A stretch of DNA of 64,000 nt from NCBI RefSeq assembly GCF_018619335.1, contig NZ_JAHHDX010000163.1:800-64799 (forward strand). Reading direction: 5' to 3'. Both the position numbers and the translations under genes were made by a program. Below, in pieces: positions 27,521 to 37,685 of the stretch (positions within the stretch are counted from its first letter, which is position 1; each line of letters begins with the position of its first letter). The notes under the pieces are model-generated. The model made no database searches. It was not told where the DNA came from and saw only the letters and a program-made list of their open reading frames with translations. The DNA comes from Alteromonas sp. ALT199. Its GTDB lineage: Bacteria; Pseudomonadota; Gammaproteobacteria; Enterobacterales; Alteromonadaceae.

Positions 27521-28373
27521 ATGAAAAAATTGGCTATATTCCCAATTCCCTTTCTTTGCTTACTCGTTGTTAGTTTAGCTTTATACCTCTCGATACCTAC
27601 CTCAATTAGGAAATAGAGATAAGCGGTTTCATCTCATTACAATTCGTCATCTTTTGGAGATGAAATCTGGCTTGAAATACAACACCGATATAATTCCCAT
27701 TATTGGTATTCATTCTCCTTGGCATGACGAAGCCGTAGGCTACTATCATGATGACTTAAGAAATAGGTTGCTTAACGAAATAGAGATCGAATCGGCACCT
27801 GGTGAGTTGTTCAAATATAACAACTACAACACGAGTTTTCTCGGGTTGATCATCGAAGAGGCAACAGGCCTAACGGTATCTAAATATTTAAAAGAAAAGC
27901 TATGGCACACTTCAATGGAATACGATGCACTTTTTTCAGTAGACAATGATGAGTCTGGTTTCGAATATGTACCAAGTAGACTGGTAGCAAGAGCAATAGA
28001 TTATGCACAATTCGGTCTTTTGTACCTCAATAATGGTGTTTTGAACGGAAAACGATTGATTTCGGCGTCATGGATAAAACTAAGCACTTCAGAAACTTTA
28101 GCTTCTTCGCAGATACAATATCCAAATTGGTTCAATAGCGAAAATTGCGAGAGAACATATTACAGCTTACATTGGTGGGGACATGTTAATTGTGATGGCA
28201 CTAAGCAGTTTTTTGCTTCAGGAAATTTAGGTCAGAATATTTACGTCATACCTGATTTACAAATAGTAATAGTTCATACAGGAAACTCGCTTAAATATTA
28301 TGGCGACAGCGATATGTGGCATATATCTAATATTTTAAGACATGATTTAAACAAAAAAAGCGCTGTTGATTAG
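27521..28373 (+). pseudogene. Beta-lactamase-family serine hydrolase with internal deletion and frameshift
   Basis: ATG 27521 starts a signal or anchor sequence (MKKLAIFPIPFLCLLVVSL) that ends at TAG 27614-27616. From about 27579 another frame, open to 28373, encodes the C-terminal two thirds of a class C beta-lactamase-like hydrolase: RYLPQLGN, ITIRHLLEMKSGLKY, PGELFKYNNYNTSFLG (Tyr-x-Asn motif) and LVARAIDYAQFGLLYLNNG. The catalytic Ser-x-x-Lys region, which normally lies between the signal and ITIRHLL, is missing. The two pieces are therefore joined by a deletion that also changed the frame. TTG 27654 could start a fragment but without the nucleophile. A transcription terminator overlaps the 3' end. 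Confidence 0.75.
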
Positions 28374-28390
28374 CATCAAACAGCGCTTTT
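28356..28390. terminator. Bidirectional terminator between the hydrolase pseudogene and nqrM
   Basis: AAAAGCGCTGTT-GAT (28356-28370) pairs with ATC-AAACAGCGCTTTT (ending 28390), with one bulged base and a 4-base loop. A and T runs on both sides suit termination of nqrM on the minus strand. Confidence 0.8.
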
Positions 28391-28418
28391 ATAACTTAAG
28401 CCAACGAGAGATTAAGCA

Positions 28419-28652
28419 TTACAAAATTTGGTTTTGCTTCCACTCGTTTAACTTTTTCTGGCGGGCTTCTTCTTTTTCCATACGTGACTTTTTACGATCA
28501 CACGGTTCTGGACAATCACAGGCTTTTTCAATACCTAGTGCACCTAAGCCACCACAGCTTCCAGAGATTGATTTTTTCTGAAATAGGTAACCAACGGCCA
28601 TAGCCAGCACCATTGTTAGAAAGAAACCAAAAGCAAGAATGAATGTAGACAT
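28419..28652 (-). CDS. nqrM: Na+-NQR maturation protein NqrM
   Basis: 77 residues. One N-terminal membrane helix (about 3-24) is followed by the Cys-rich signature CGGLGALGIEKACDCPEPC and a basic tail. NqrM (formerly DUF539) is needed to mature Na+-translocating NADH:quinone reductase, probably by delivering iron to the Cys site shared by NqrD and NqrE. It follows apbE by 9 bases, the usual nqr-apbE-nqrM order in Vibrio and relatives. Confidence 0.95.
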   Translation of the reverse strand: MSTFILAFGFFLTMVLAMAVGYLFQKKSISGSCGGLGALGIEKACDCPEPCDRKKSRMEKEEARQKKLNEWKQNQIL

Positions 28653-28661
28653 AGCTACCCC

Positions 28662-29687
28662 CTAATTATGAACTGTGACCAGTTTATCAAATTCTGGCGA
28701 CGCATACTCTTCAAATCCATCTTCTGTGCGACGAATGAGGAATACAGCAAGTTGTTCTTGCTCGGCAACCGCTATTGCTTGATTCCACCCCATTACGTTG
28801 AACGCCGTAGCCAAACCATCCGATGTCATAGATGAAGGGTGAACGACGGTGACTGACACCAAGTTATGCGAAATAGGTTTACCCGTAGTCGGGTCGATTA
28901 GGTGCGAGTAACGTACGCCACCTTCTTCGTAATAGTTACGGTAGTCACCTGATGTAGCAACCGCGTTTTCGCCTATTGAGACGACTTTCTGAACAGCGCG
29001 TTCGGTGGTAACCGGCTTTTCAATAGCAATAAGCCATTCACTACCGTCGCCTCGCTCTCCTTTCACACGCATTTCACCGCCTATTTCCACAAGGTAGTTT
29101 TCTATACCGTGCTTTTCAAGGATCTCAGCAACTTCATCAACACCAAAGCCTTTGGCAATGGTCGATAAGTCGACGTACAGCATGGGGTGACTTTTCTTTA
29201 AACCTGTAGGTGTGGTTGATAGCTTCTTATAGCCCACATATTCGCGAATATCGTCAATATCGGCTTGGCTTGGCACTTTTTCAGGGCGCTTCGTTGGGCC
29301 AAACCCCCACAAGTTAACCAATGGACCAACAGTAACATCAAGTACGCCGCCACTAAGGTTGGCCAATCGCAATGCCTCGTTTACCACGGTTAAGGTATCT
29401 GGTGATACGGAGAAATTATCGGTGTAACGATATTGGTTAAAGCGTGAAAGTTCAGAAGTAGGGTCGTAGGTCGACATCATCTTATTAACGTCAACAAGGC
29501 GAGCATCTATCTCAGCCTGTAAGCCTTCTATCGCCGCTTCAGCTACAAGGTATTTTACATTGTAGGTTGTACCCATTGTCTGCCCTTGAAGGTGAACTAC
29601 AGGCGTTTTTTCGTCACTACAGCTAGCAAGTACAAGTATACCTATAGCAAAAAAAGCGAGAAAAATTCGAATACCAAAACGAATCAC
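28662..29687 (-). CDS. apbE: FAD:protein FMN transferase ApbE
   Basis: 341 residues. A lipoprotein signal with lipobox LASC (Cys near 23) anchors it on the periplasmic side of the inner membrane. Motifs QGQTMGTTYNVKY, YVDLSTIAKGFGVDEV, YLVEIGGEMRVKG and VATSGDYRNYYEEGG are classic ApbE. It attaches FMN covalently to Thr in NqrB and NqrC. It is separated from nqrF by a terminator, so apbE-nqrM may depend partly on read-through or on its own promoter. Confidence 0.95.
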   Translation of the reverse strand: MIRFGIRIFLAFFAIGILVLASCSDEKTPVVHLQGQTMGTTYNVKYLVAEAAIEGLQAEIDARLVDVNKMMSTYDPTSELSRFNQYRYTDNFSVSPDTLTVVNEALRLANLSGGVLDVTVGPLVNLWGFGPTKRPEKVPSQADIDDIREYVGYKKLSTTPTGLKKSHPMLYVDLSTIAKGFGVDEVAEILEKHGIENYLVEIGGEMRVKGERGDGSEWLIAIEKPVTTERAVQKVVSIGENAVATSGDYRNYYEEGGVRYSHLIDPTTGKPISHNLVSVTVVHPSSMTSDGLATAFNVMGWNQAIAVAEQEQLAVFLIRRTEDGFEEYASPEFDKLVTVHN

Positions 29688-29755
29688 ATTGTTGTCCTTA
29701 CTAACATGTACAAAGCCGTAAAGCCTTTATGTACGTTATTGCGTTAAGCTTAAAC

Positions 29756-29780
29756 AAAAAAGGGGCTTACGCCCCTTTTT
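29756..29780 (-). terminator. Intrinsic terminator downstream of nqrF
   Basis: AAAAAGGGGC (29756-29766 region) and GCCCCTTTTT (29771-29780) form a compact GC stem with a 4-base loop. On the minus strand it is followed by a T-run, 23 bases after the nqrF stop. Confidence 0.85.
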
Positions 29781-29803
29781 GAAATGCTTGTCTGCTTAGT
29801 AGA

Positions 29804-31036
29804 TTAACCACCAAAGTCATCTAGCATGATGTTTTCGTCCTCAACACCCATATCTTTAAGCATGTTGATTACGGCCGCGTTCATCATAGGTGGTCCACAC
29901 ATGTAGAACTCACAGTCTTCTGGTGCAGGGTGATCTTTCAAGTAATTCTCTAGAAGTACTTGGTGAATAAACCCTGTGTAACCTTCCCAGTTGTCCTCTG
30001 GTTGAGGATCTGAAAGCGCTACGTGCCACTCAAAGTTATCATTCTCAGCTGCTAGCTCGTCGAAGTCTTCTGTGTAGAACATTTCACGAAGTGAACGTGC
30101 ACCGTACCAGAAGCTCATCTTACGCTTAGACTTTAAGCGACGAAGCTGATCGAAGATGTGTGAACGCATTGGGGCCATACCCGCACCACCACCTACGAAT
30201 ACCATTTCATTCTCAGTTTCTTTCGCGAAGAATTCACCGAACGGACCAGAGATAGTCGCTTTATCGCCTTCTTTTAGGCTCCAAATGTACGATGACATTT
30301 TACCAGCAGGCAGGCTTAGGTTATTAGGTGGCGGCGTAGCGATACGCACGTTCAACATAATAATGCCTTCTTCTTCTGGGTAGTTCGCCATTGAGTAAGC
30401 ACGAATTGTCTCTTCGTCTACTTTAGACTCGATGTCGAAAAAGCCAAAACGCTCCCAGTCACCGCGGTATTCTTCAGGAATCTCGAACTCTTTGTACTTA
30501 ACGTGGTGAGCTGGCGCTTCAATCTGAATATAGCCACCCGCACGGAAAGGTACGCTTTCGCCATTAGGAATTCTAAGCTTAAGCTCTTTGATGAAGGTTG
30601 CTTTGTTATCGTTAGAGATAACCTCACAATCCCACTTCTTAACTCCAAATACAGACTCTTCTAGCTCGATTTCCATGTCTTGCTTGATAGCAACCTGACA
30701 TGAAAGACGGCAGCCTTCGCGTGCTTCGCCTTTAGTGATGTGGTCTAGCTCAGTTGGTAGAATTTCACCACCACCTGAATGCACATCTACGCGACACTGG
30801 CCACATGAGCCACCGCCACCACACGCAGAAGATACGAAGTATCCAGCGTCAGCTAGAGCACCAAGTAGCTTACCACCTGGCTCTGTTTTGATTGCTTTGT
30901 CTGGGTCACCGTTGATAGTGATAGTAACATCACCGCTTGGTACCAATTTAGACTTGGCAAACATGATAATAAATACCAGCGCTAGAACGATGGCAATGAA
31001 CATGCCTACGCCTAGATAAATTTCTACATTATTCAT
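29804..31036 (-). CDS. nqrF: Na+-NQR subunit F
   Basis: 410 residues. An N-terminal membrane helix (about 8-27) is followed by a [2Fe-2S] ferredoxin domain with [12 protein letters not shown] (Cys near 72, 78, 81 and a fourth near 113). A ferredoxin-reductase module has the FAD motif RAYSMANYP (about 212-220), the NAD motif [19 protein letters not shown] and the terminal [16 protein letters not shown]. It is the NADH-oxidising entry subunit of the Na+ pump. Last gene of nqrABCDEF. All cofactor residues are intact. Confidence 0.97.
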   Translation of the reverse strand: MNNVEIYLGVGMFIAIVLALVFIIMFAKSKLVPSGDVTITINGDPDKAIKTEPGGKLLGALADAGYFVSSACGGGGSCGQCRVDVHSGGGEILPTELDHITKGEAREGCRLSCQVAIKQDMEIELEESVFGVKKWDCEVISNDNKATFIKELKLRIPNGESVPFRAGGYIQIEAPAHHVKYKEFEIPEEYRGDWERFGFFDIESKVDEETIRAYSMANYPEEEGIIMLNVRIATPPPNNLSLPAGKMSSYIWSLKEGDKATISGPFGEFFAKETENEMVFVGGGAGMAPMRSHIFDQLRRLKSKRKMSFWYGARSLREMFYTEDFDELAAENDNFEWHVALSDPQPEDNWEGYTGFIHQVLLENYLKDHPAPEDCEFYMCGPPMMNAAVINMLKDMGVEDENIMLDDFGG

Positions 31037-31056
31037 TTATATGCTCCCGAGCTTTC

Positions 31057-31665
31057 TTACAGCTGAATACCAGTGAATGACTGGAAGCCTAGTGCCATTA
31101 GACCCGCGATCATAAATACAGAACCAAGACCACGAACACCATCAGGCATATCAGCATACTTAAGCTTTTCACGTACTGCCGCAAGCAACACAATTGCAAT
31201 TGCCCAGCCCATACCACTACCTACACCGTATACAATACTCTCAGTAAAGTTGTATTCGCGCTGAACCGCAAATGCTACACCACCGAAGATTGCACAGTTA
31301 ACGGTAATTAGCGGAAGGAAGATACCTAGTGCGTTATAAAGCGCTGGGAAGAACTTATCTAAGCTCATCTCTAGGATCTGTACCAATGCCGCAATAACAC
31401 CGATAAAGGTTAGGAAGTTAAGGAAGCTTAAGTCAGCTTCTGGGAAACCTGCCCATGCTAGTGCGCCTGGAGCAAGAATGTTTACATAAATAATTTGGTT
31501 AACCGGAACCGAGATACCTAGTACCACGATTACCGCTACACCAAGACCCATAGCAGTTTTAACTTTCTTAGATACCGCAAGGAAGGTACACATACCTAAG
31601 AAAAGTGATAACGCCATGTTCTCAACAAAAATTGAGCGAACAAATAACGACAAATAATGTTCCAT
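31057..31665 (-). CDS. nqrE: Na+-NQR subunit E
   Basis: 202 residues with six membrane helices. The paired Cys sites that bind iron with NqrD lie in [15 protein letters not shown] (near 26) and [15 protein letters not shown] (near 120). It is a half of the NqrD/NqrE antiporter-like core that carries electrons across the membrane from NqrF. It begins 3 bases after the nqrD stop codon and precedes nqrF by 20 bases. The sequence is intact, which contrasts with frameshifted nqrD. Confidence 0.97.
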   Translation of the reverse strand: MEHYLSLFVRSIFVENMALSLFLGMCTFLAVSKKVKTAMGLGVAVIVVLGISVPVNQIIYVNILAPGALAWAGFPEADLSFLNFLTFIGVIAALVQILEMSLDKFFPALYNALGIFLPLITVNCAIFGGVAFAVQREYNFTESIVYGVGSGMGWAIAIVLLAAVREKLKYADMPDGVRGLGSVFMIAGLMALGFQSFTGIQL

Positions 31666-31668
31666 GAC

Positions 31669-32300
31669 TTACTCCTTAGGCTCTACTTGCTCAGGACGGA
31701 TGGTACGGATAACCCAAATCATACCGCCGATTAAGAAGAATGAGCTGAATGGTAGAATTAACAGACCATTACCTTGATACCAGCCACCGTTTTGAACCAG
31801 TGGAAGGATTTCGAAACCTAAAATAGTACCGAAACCAAATAGCTCTTTAATTGTACCAATAACAATTAGGATGAAAGAGTAACCCAAGCCGTTACCAATA
31901 CCATCAAGGAAGCTCATCAGAGGTGGGCTCTTCATGGCGTAGGCTTCAGCACGACCCATTCGATACAGTTGGTAATAATAAGACCAACGAATACCGACAG
32001 CTGCTTCGATATTTCATACGAATACGCTTTTAGGATTTGGTCAACAACGATTACCAATGACGCAATAATGGTCATCTGGATAATAATTCGCACGCTAGAT
32101 GGAATCTGGTTACGAATAAGTGAAATAAACAAGTTTGAGAACGCTACAACGCTTGTAAGCGCTAGCGACATTACCAATGCTGTTTCCAGCTTAGTGGTAA
32201 TTGCCAGTGCTGAACAGATACCCAATACCTGTAGGGCGATCGGGTTGTTGTCCAGGATTGGCCCAAAGAGGGCCTTTTTCATTTCTTTAGTATCTGCCAT
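31669..32300 (-). pseudogene. nqrD: Na+-NQR subunit D, interrupted by a one-base frameshift
   Basis: The first frame (from ATG 32300) encodes NqrD normally to Cys112 in LIITNCI, then runs into a wrong frame and stops at 31932-31934. The correct continuation ([20 protein letters not shown] to the C-terminal RPEQVEPKE) is in the next frame from ATG 31957-31959 to 31669. At the junction (near 31960) the codons read ATC-GA-ATG where relatives have ATC-GTx-ATG, so one base is missing. Both iron-binding Cys (29 and 112) are in the first fragment. The two open frames overlap by 28 bases. Since the other five subunits are intact, sequencing error, a recent mutation or production as two fragments must be distinguished. 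Confidence 0.85.
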
Positions 32301-32310
32301 GAGACTTCCC

Positions 32311-33075
32311 TTATGAACGCCATGCTTGGTTCTTCAGGAACTGGCCGAAGCCTTGCTCGCCTACCCAGTAACGAATTGTGTTTTCAACACCGTTACTTGT
32401 TAGGGTTGCACCTGAAAGCGCATCGATAGTGTGAGGATTGCTAGGGTTAGCATTTTTCACTACGCGAATAGCAACTTCGCCATTCTCGTAAAGCTCTTTG
32501 CCGTCCCATTTGTCCTGCCACGCAGGGTTTTGCACTTCACCACCTAGTCCTGGCGTTTCTTTTTGCTGATAGTAAATAAGCTCACGAACCGTTTGGCCGT
32601 CTGCATCTATCGCTAAGAATCCGTACATAAGATCCCATAGACCGCTACCGTGAACAGGAAGGATGATACGAGATACATCACCTGCGTCGTCACGCACTAA
32701 GTAAACACTCGCCACGTTAGGACGACGTTGGAAACCGACATTGCTGTTAGTTACCTTTGTGCTGTACTCAGTCTGCTTAGCAGCTTTATACATATCATAA
32801 TCTGGAGCAGGCGCTTCAACAAACGTGCCTTCTTCAAGATTTACGTAACGCTGCTCTACTCGCTCGCTGTACGTGCTTTCAATAACGTTATTGCTCATGC
32901 CCATTTCGTAAAGGCCTGCAGCGTTAAGAATGTTGCTCTTTTTATCAAGAGCCGCGTTTGTCTGCTGTAGAGAGCGAAGGCCAACAGCCGCGCCAGAAAC
33001 AACAATTGAACAAACTAAACATACGGCTACTACTACACCGATAGTTTTGCCTAAAGATTCTTTCTTAGCCGACAC
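32311..33075 (-). CDS. nqrC: Na+-NQR subunit C
   Basis: 254 residues. One N-terminal helix (about 12-32) is followed by a periplasmic FMN-binding domain with the ApbE flavinylation site [12 protein letters not shown] (Thr near 224). [16 protein letters not shown] and [11 protein letters not shown] are further family motifs. It accepts electrons in the periplasmic arm of the Na+ pump through covalent FMN. The start overlaps the nqrB stop by 11 bases, showing tight coupling. Confidence 0.97.
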   Translation of the reverse strand: MSAKKESLGKTIGVVVAVCLVCSIVVSGAAVGLRSLQQTNAALDKKSNILNAAGLYEMGMSNNVIESTYSERVEQRYVNLEEGTFVEAPAPDYDMYKAAKQTEYSTKVTNSNVGFQRRPNVASVYLVRDDAGDVSRIILPVHGSGLWDLMYGFLAIDADGQTVRELIYYQQKETPGLGGEVQNPAWQDKWDGKELYENGEVAIRVVKNANPSNPHTIDALSGATLTSNGVENTIRYWVGEQGFGQFLKNQAWRS

Positions 33076-34267
33076 GTGCTACCCTCCGCTTGATGTTGCT
33101 TTGTGCGACGAAATAGTCGAACAGTGGCGCCCACAAGTTAGCAAAAAGAATTGCTAGCATTACACCTTCTGGGAAGGCTGGGTTTAGGACGCGGATTAGT
33201 ACCGTCATGAAACCAATGAAGATACCGTATGCCCACTTACCTTGGTTTGTAAACGACGCAGAAACCGGGTCTGTCGCCATAAAGAACATACCAAAAGCAA
33301 GACCACCAACAACAAAGTGCCAATGTGCAGGCATTGCAAACATAGGGTTAGTATCGCTACCAATTAGGTTTAGCAAGGTTGCGAAGAAGGCCACACCAAT
33401 CGCTACACCAGCAACAATACGCCAGCTTGCTATACGCATGTACATGATGAACAAGCCACCAAGAATAATAGCTAGTGTAGACACCTCACCGGCAGAACCC
33501 GCGATAGTACCGATGAAGCTATCCATCCACTTAGTCATATCAGCGTAGTCTAGGTTGCCCCAAGCTGCTTGGCTAAGAGACGTTGCACCAGAATAACCAT
33601 CTGCTGCTACCCATACTTGGTCACCTGAGATTTGTGCAGGGTATGCAAAGTAAAGGAAAGCACGACCAGACAGTGCTGGGTTAAGGAAGTTACGACCTGT
33701 ACCACCGAATACTTCTTTAGCAATAACAACACCAAAGGTAATACCTAGTGCTACTTGCCATAGAGGGATAGTGGCTGGAAGTGTTAGTGCAAACAGCACA
33801 GATGTAACGAAGAAACCTTCGTTAACTTCGTGCTTACGCACAGAAGCGAAAAGCACTTCCCAGAAACCACCAACAGCAAAAGTTACTGCATATATAGGTA
33901 ACCAGAAACATGCACCGTAGAAAAATAGACCTAGAATGCCAGCATTTGTCAGATCACCACCTAATGCAGTGAAAAGACCCGCCTGCCATGTGTCAGGTAG
34001 CGTTCCCGCGCCAGCTGCAATAGCTTCTTGCGCTTGGAAACCAATGTTGTACATACCGAAGAACATAGCTGGGAATGTTGCCATCCATACCATGATCATG
34101 ATGCGCTTAAGGTCAATGCTGTCGCGCACGTGCGTGTTAGCTTTGTTTACTTTACCTGGCGTATAAAAGATGGTCGCTGCAGCTTCGTAAAGCGCGTACC
34201 ATTTTTCATGCTTACCACCCGGCTCAAAATCCGGCTCAATTTTTTCTAAATACGCTTTTAAACCCAT
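33065..34267 (-). CDS. nqrB: Na+-NQR subunit B
   Basis: 400 residues with about ten membrane helices. The covalent FMN site is [12 protein letters not shown], and [20 protein letters not shown] is a conserved loop of the RnfD/NqrB family. NqrB is the main membrane subunit, with FMN, riboflavin and the Na+ path, and the quinone site near its N-terminal part. It begins 3 bases after nqrA. Confidence 0.97.
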   Translation of the reverse strand: MGLKAYLEKIEPDFEPGGKHEKWYALYEAAATIFYTPGKVNKANTHVRDSIDLKRIMIMVWMATFPAMFFGMYNIGFQAQEAIAAGAGTLPDTWQAGLFTALGGDLTNAGILGLFFYGACFWLPIYAVTFAVGGFWEVLFASVRKHEVNEGFFVTSVLFALTLPATIPLWQVALGITFGVVIAKEVFGGTGRNFLNPALSGRAFLYFAYPAQISGDQVWVAADGYSGATSLSQAAWGNLDYADMTKWMDSFIGTIAGSAGEVSTLAIILGGLFIMYMRIASWRIVAGVAIGVAFFATLLNLIGSDTNPMFAMPAHWHFVVGGLAFGMFFMATDPVSASFTNQGKWAYGIFIGFMTVLIRVLNPAFPEGVMLAILFANLWAPLFDYFVAQSNIKRRVARVG

Positions 34268-34270
34268 GAC

Positions 34271-35611
34271 TTAACCCTCTTTCTCTATCGTGGTCAAACA
34301 GTCGCGTAAGATAGGAGCGTAGTTGTATTTGCCAGGGCATACATAAGTACACAATGCCAAATCTTCTTCGTCCAACTCTAAGCAACCCAACGTCTGAGCA
34401 CCGTCAGTATCACCAGAAATCAGGTCCCTAAGCAGAAGCGTAGGAATGATATCTAGGGGCATAACGCGTTCGTAATTACCAATTGGAACCATAGAACGTT
34501 CTGAACCATTGGTAGTTGTTGTCATATCAAATTTCTTGCTACCACTTAGGTGACCTAAGTAAGCGCGTGTCACTGAGTGTTGGTTTGAACCAGGTAGGAT
34601 CCAACCGAACAATTTCTTTTCGTGACCTTCTTTTAATAGTGAAACTTGGGTGTGGAAACGACCTAAGAAACCGTGTACGCCCATGGCAGTGGTACCGTTA
34701 AGTACAGAACCAGAAACAACACGTACTTCACCGTCTACTTGCTCGTTCGCAGTTAGCTCGGTTACGTCTGCGCCAATTACAGTGCGCACTAGGCGTGGGT
34801 TTGTTGCAGCAGGACCTGCAAGTGAGATGACACGACGGTTATCTAATTCACCTGTAGTTAGCAATGCACCAATAGCCATTACGTCTTGGTAGTTGATGTG
34901 CCAAACCGTTTTGTTCATGCCGGCTGAATCAAGGAAGTGGATATGAGTACCCGGTAGGCCCGCAGGGTGAGGACCGCCAAACTCTTCAACATCAACTGCC
35001 GCATCGCCAGTAGCAACAGAAGCACCTGCTGCTTTACAAACGTAAGTTTTGCCACCACTCAATTGCGTTAGCGCTTTAAGACCATTTACGAAATCGTCTT
35101 GGCGCTCAGCAATAATTACAGCAGGATCTGCTGCAAGTGGATTAGTATCCATTGCTGTAACGAAAATTGAGTTTGGTACAGAGTCTAGCTGAGGCGATTT
35201 GCTAAATGGACGTGTGCGTAACGCTGTCCACATGCCTGACTCTACAAGGATTGACTGAAGCTGCTCACGTGTTGCGCTCGCGATCTGGTCAGCTGCAACT
35301 TTATCAAATGACACAGCATCGCTGCCGTTCATTTTGATAACTACAGACTGAAGAACACGTTTTGCACCACGGTTAACCTCTACCACTTCACCCGCAGCTG
35401 GAGCAGTGAATTTAACGCCGGGGTTCTTTTTGTCTTCAAAAAGAACCTGACCTTTCTTCACTACATCGCCAACTTGGACGTGCATGGTAGGGCGCATACC
35501 CACATATTCTTCTCCCAGAATGGCAACGCGCGTTGCAGCAGATGCATCAGCAATCTCCTGCTTTGGCGCTCCCTCAATTGGGAGGTCGAGACCTTTCTTG
35601 ATTTTTATCAT
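34271..35611 (-). CDS. nqrA: Na+-NQR subunit A
   Basis: 446 residues from ATG 35611 ([16 protein letters not shown]), equal to the V. cholerae protein. An open frame extends 26 codons further upstream but lacks family similarity. The protein is a peripheral cytosolic subunit contacting NqrB and ubiquinone. Motifs [35 protein letters not shown] and [20 protein letters not shown] are diagnostic. It is the first gene of the operon, with a long leader upstream (35612-36052). Confidence 0.96.
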   Translation of the reverse strand: MIKIKKGLDLPIEGAPKQEIADASAATRVAILGEEYVGMRPTMHVQVGDVVKKGQVLFEDKKNPGVKFTAPAAGEVVEVNRGAKRVLQSVVIKMNGSDAVSFDKVAADQIASATREQLQSILVESGMWTALRTRPFSKSPQLDSVPNSIFVTAMDTNPLAADPAVIIAERQDDFVNGLKALTQLSGGKTYVCKAAGASVATGDAAVDVEEFGGPHPAGLPGTHIHFLDSAGMNKTVWHINYQDVMAIGALLTTGELDNRRVISLAGPAATNPRLVRTVIGADVTELTANEQVDGEVRVVSGSVLNGTTAMGVHGFLGRFHTQVSLLKEGHEKKLFGWILPGSNQHSVTRAYLGHLSGSKKFDMTTTTNGSERSMVPIGNYERVMPLDIIPTLLLRDLISGDTDGAQTLGCLELDEEDLALCTYVCPGKYNYAPILRDCLTTIEKEG

Positions 35612-36052
35612 ATGTAATTGCACTACTCTAATAGAAATACCCTTTTGCATGACCGCAGAAAACCTGCCTGTCAGCATGCAAAAACGCACTATTAACAGGT
35701 GTTAGACACCTTTTTTGTTGATTGATGGAACTTGCTGCAATTGCTACGGTCAGCCTGTTATGAAGCCGTAACGCATAATTCCTTTAGCGGACGCTTTGTT
35801 CGCCCTTTCTTTATAGACCACCAGCAGAAATTTACACTTATTATTGTTGTTGTGTAGCTGCAATCGCCACTGCTGTTTTGGTAGAGGCAGAAAAGACCTC
35901 TACTTAATTTCGGGATTTTAGCATTAACCCATACGTTTGTGCCACGCTATTTCAAGATAAAGGCAAATTTTTCTACAATTTAATGTAAACCTTTGGTCTT
36001 ATTCATTTACATTTTGCGCAACCACGCCCTATATCAAACTGTATTTAGGTAC
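35612..36052 (-). promoter_or_regulatory. Long leader and promoter region of the nqr operon
   Basis: No gene is visible in about 440 bases between nqrA and the fabV terminator. On the minus strand there is AT-rich promoter-like sequence around 35920-35990, a small hairpin GGTGT-CTA-ACACC at about 35699-35711, and a GCATG...CATGC pair at about 35648-35680 close to the nqrA start. A long untranslated leader is likely. No known riboswitch was recognised. Confidence 0.4.
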
Positions 36053-36080
36053 AAAAAAGCCGTCAAATCAGACGGCTTTT
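36053..36080 (-). terminator. Intrinsic terminator of fabV
   Basis: AAAAGCCGTC and GACGGCTTTT pair around the 6-base loop AAATCA. On the minus strand a T-run follows, 41 bases after the fabV stop. The A/T flanks would also work on the plus strand. Confidence 0.9.
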
Positions 36081-36120
36081 GCACAAATTGCATTAAGTTA
36101 ATTAATGGTAAGTTTAGGTT

Positions 36121-37299
36121 TTACCACTTAACCAATGGGTCAACTTCACTGTCGTAATCCACATTTTTAATGTCAAAACCGAACAGCTTGAGGAACTCAT
36201 GGTGGTAACCTTTGTAGTCACTTAAGTCATGAAAGTTCTCTTGTGTCACTTGATCCCATAGCGCCTTAATTTTCGCTTGGGTAGCATCGTTGGTTTCTTT
36301 GCCGTCCATGCGATAGCGATTTGCTTCATCTAACGTAGGCGTATTTCCAAACAGACACTGTGTGAATAAGCCATGAATTTGTTCAATACAGCCTTCGTGA
36401 GTACCTTCTTCTTTCATTACTTTGTAAATAAGTGAAATATAAAGCGGCATGACTGGAATAGCTGAACTGGCCTGGGTAACTAGCGCTTTTAACGAACTCA
36501 CGTTTGCTTGTACAAGCAAGTCACTGTTTTTACCAATAATAGCAGCTGCAGCGCGGTCTAAGTCTTCTTTTGCTTTGCCGATAGTTGCTTGACCGTAGAT
36601 AGGCCATGTAAGCTCTTTACCAATGTAGGTATAGGCAGTGGTTTTACAGCCTTCTGATAGCACATCAGCATCGCGTAGGAAGTCCATCCAACGTTCCCAA
36701 TCTTCGCCACCCATCACTTTAATGGTATTGAGGATCTCATCGTCATTGGCAGGCTCGAGCGCCACTTCATGCACTTTATCTTTATCTGTATCGTAAGTTT
36801 TTGTTGTGTATGCCTCGCCTACTGGCTTAAGCGTTGACTTGTAAGTCACTCCAGTTTCTGGGTCGGTTCTGCGAGGAGACGCAAGACTATAAATAACCAA
36901 GTCAACCTTGCCCATTTCGGCTTTGATCTTTTCAATAGCTTCGTTTTTTATCTCATCAGAAAAGGCATCGCCGTTGATAGTATCTGCAAAGAGGCCTTTC
37001 GCTCTGGCTTTTTCGTGGAATGCTGCCGTGTTGTACCAACCAGCGGTTCCTGTTTTGCGTTCCGTCGGTGCTTTTTCAAAGCACACACCTAGTGTTTTTG
37101 CACCATAGCCAAACGCAGAAGTAATGCGTGACGCTAATCCATAGCCTGTAGAGCTGCCAATAACCAGTACATTTTTAGGGCCTTCACCTAGGTCGCCTTT
37201 TGCTTCTACATAAGCAATTTGTTCTTCAACCGATGTTGCACAGCCAACAGGGTGCGCGTTTGTACAAATGAAGCCTCTCACTTTAGGCTTGATAACCAT
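36121..37299 (-). CDS. fabV: Trans-2-enoyl-ACP/CoA reductase FabV
   Basis: 392 residues. VLVIGSSTGYGLASRI (about 45-60) is the NADH-binding Rossmann motif, DLVIYSLASPRRTDP follows, and TAYTYIGKELTWPIYGQATI with a Lys downstream carries the long Tyr-(8)-Lys catalytic spacing typical of FabV. It completes each elongation cycle of fatty-acid synthesis and, in other species, is triclosan-resistant compared with FabI. It is monocistronic, with a strong terminator behind it. Confidence 0.96.
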   Translation of the reverse strand: MVIKPKVRGFICTNAHPVGCATSVEEQIAYVEAKGDLGEGPKNVLVIGSSTGYGLASRITSAFGYGAKTLGVCFEKAPTERKTGTAGWYNTAAFHEKARAKGLFADTINGDAFSDEIKNEAIEKIKAEMGKVDLVIYSLASPRRTDPETGVTYKSTLKPVGEAYTTKTYDTDKDKVHEVALEPANDDEILNTIKVMGGEDWERWMDFLRDADVLSEGCKTTAYTYIGKELTWPIYGQATIGKAKEDLDRAAAAIIGKNSDLLVQANVSSLKALVTQASSAIPVMPLYISLIYKVMKEEGTHEGCIEQIHGLFTQCLFGNTPTLDEANRYRMDGKETNDATQAKIKALWDQVTQENFHDLSDYKGYHHEFLKLFGFDIKNVDYDSEVDPLVKW

Positions 37300-37387
37300 A
37301 ATAATTTTCCTTATTTGAGCGTGGGGCTATTGTAATACCGAAGCCACTGATAACAACTCGGAGCAGATGGAGTCCTACTGAGCTTTC

Positions 37388-37442
37388 ATACCAATTCGCA
37401 TAGATAATTGCTGAGTAGGTAATTATCTATGCGGATTGGTAT
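37388..37442. repeat. Long hairpin repeat with ATACCAAT ends
   Basis: The 22-base arm at 37388-37409 (beginning ATACCAATTCGCATAG) pairs with 37421-37442 at 21 of 22 positions, with an 11-base loop. The surrounding 386-base gap between fabV and fklB holds no gene. The shape and AATT-rich arms suggest a dispersed non-coding repeat of marine gammaproteobacteria, but this is the only full copy in the window. Confidence 0.7.
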
Positions 37443-37685
37443 AATACGCTTTTGTCAGCATATCGCATACACGCATTCTCACCAACAAAACATAGTAGCA
37501 TCACATATTTAGATTTGAAAAAGCATCACGCAAACTCACTTGGATTGCTAGTGCGTTATTCGCCTACAAACCATGAATTAAAAAGTGAAAGGGTTAGACT
37601 AGAAGATAAAAGGGAATAAAAGATGAATCGTTGAAGAATGTTAAAATTTACAGGAGCGCCAGAAGACCCCCCTGTAAAGATGTCT

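Noticed and set aside
28366..28581. Plus-strand frame opposite nqrM
   Set aside because: Antisense to nqrM, whose Cys signature is unmistakable.
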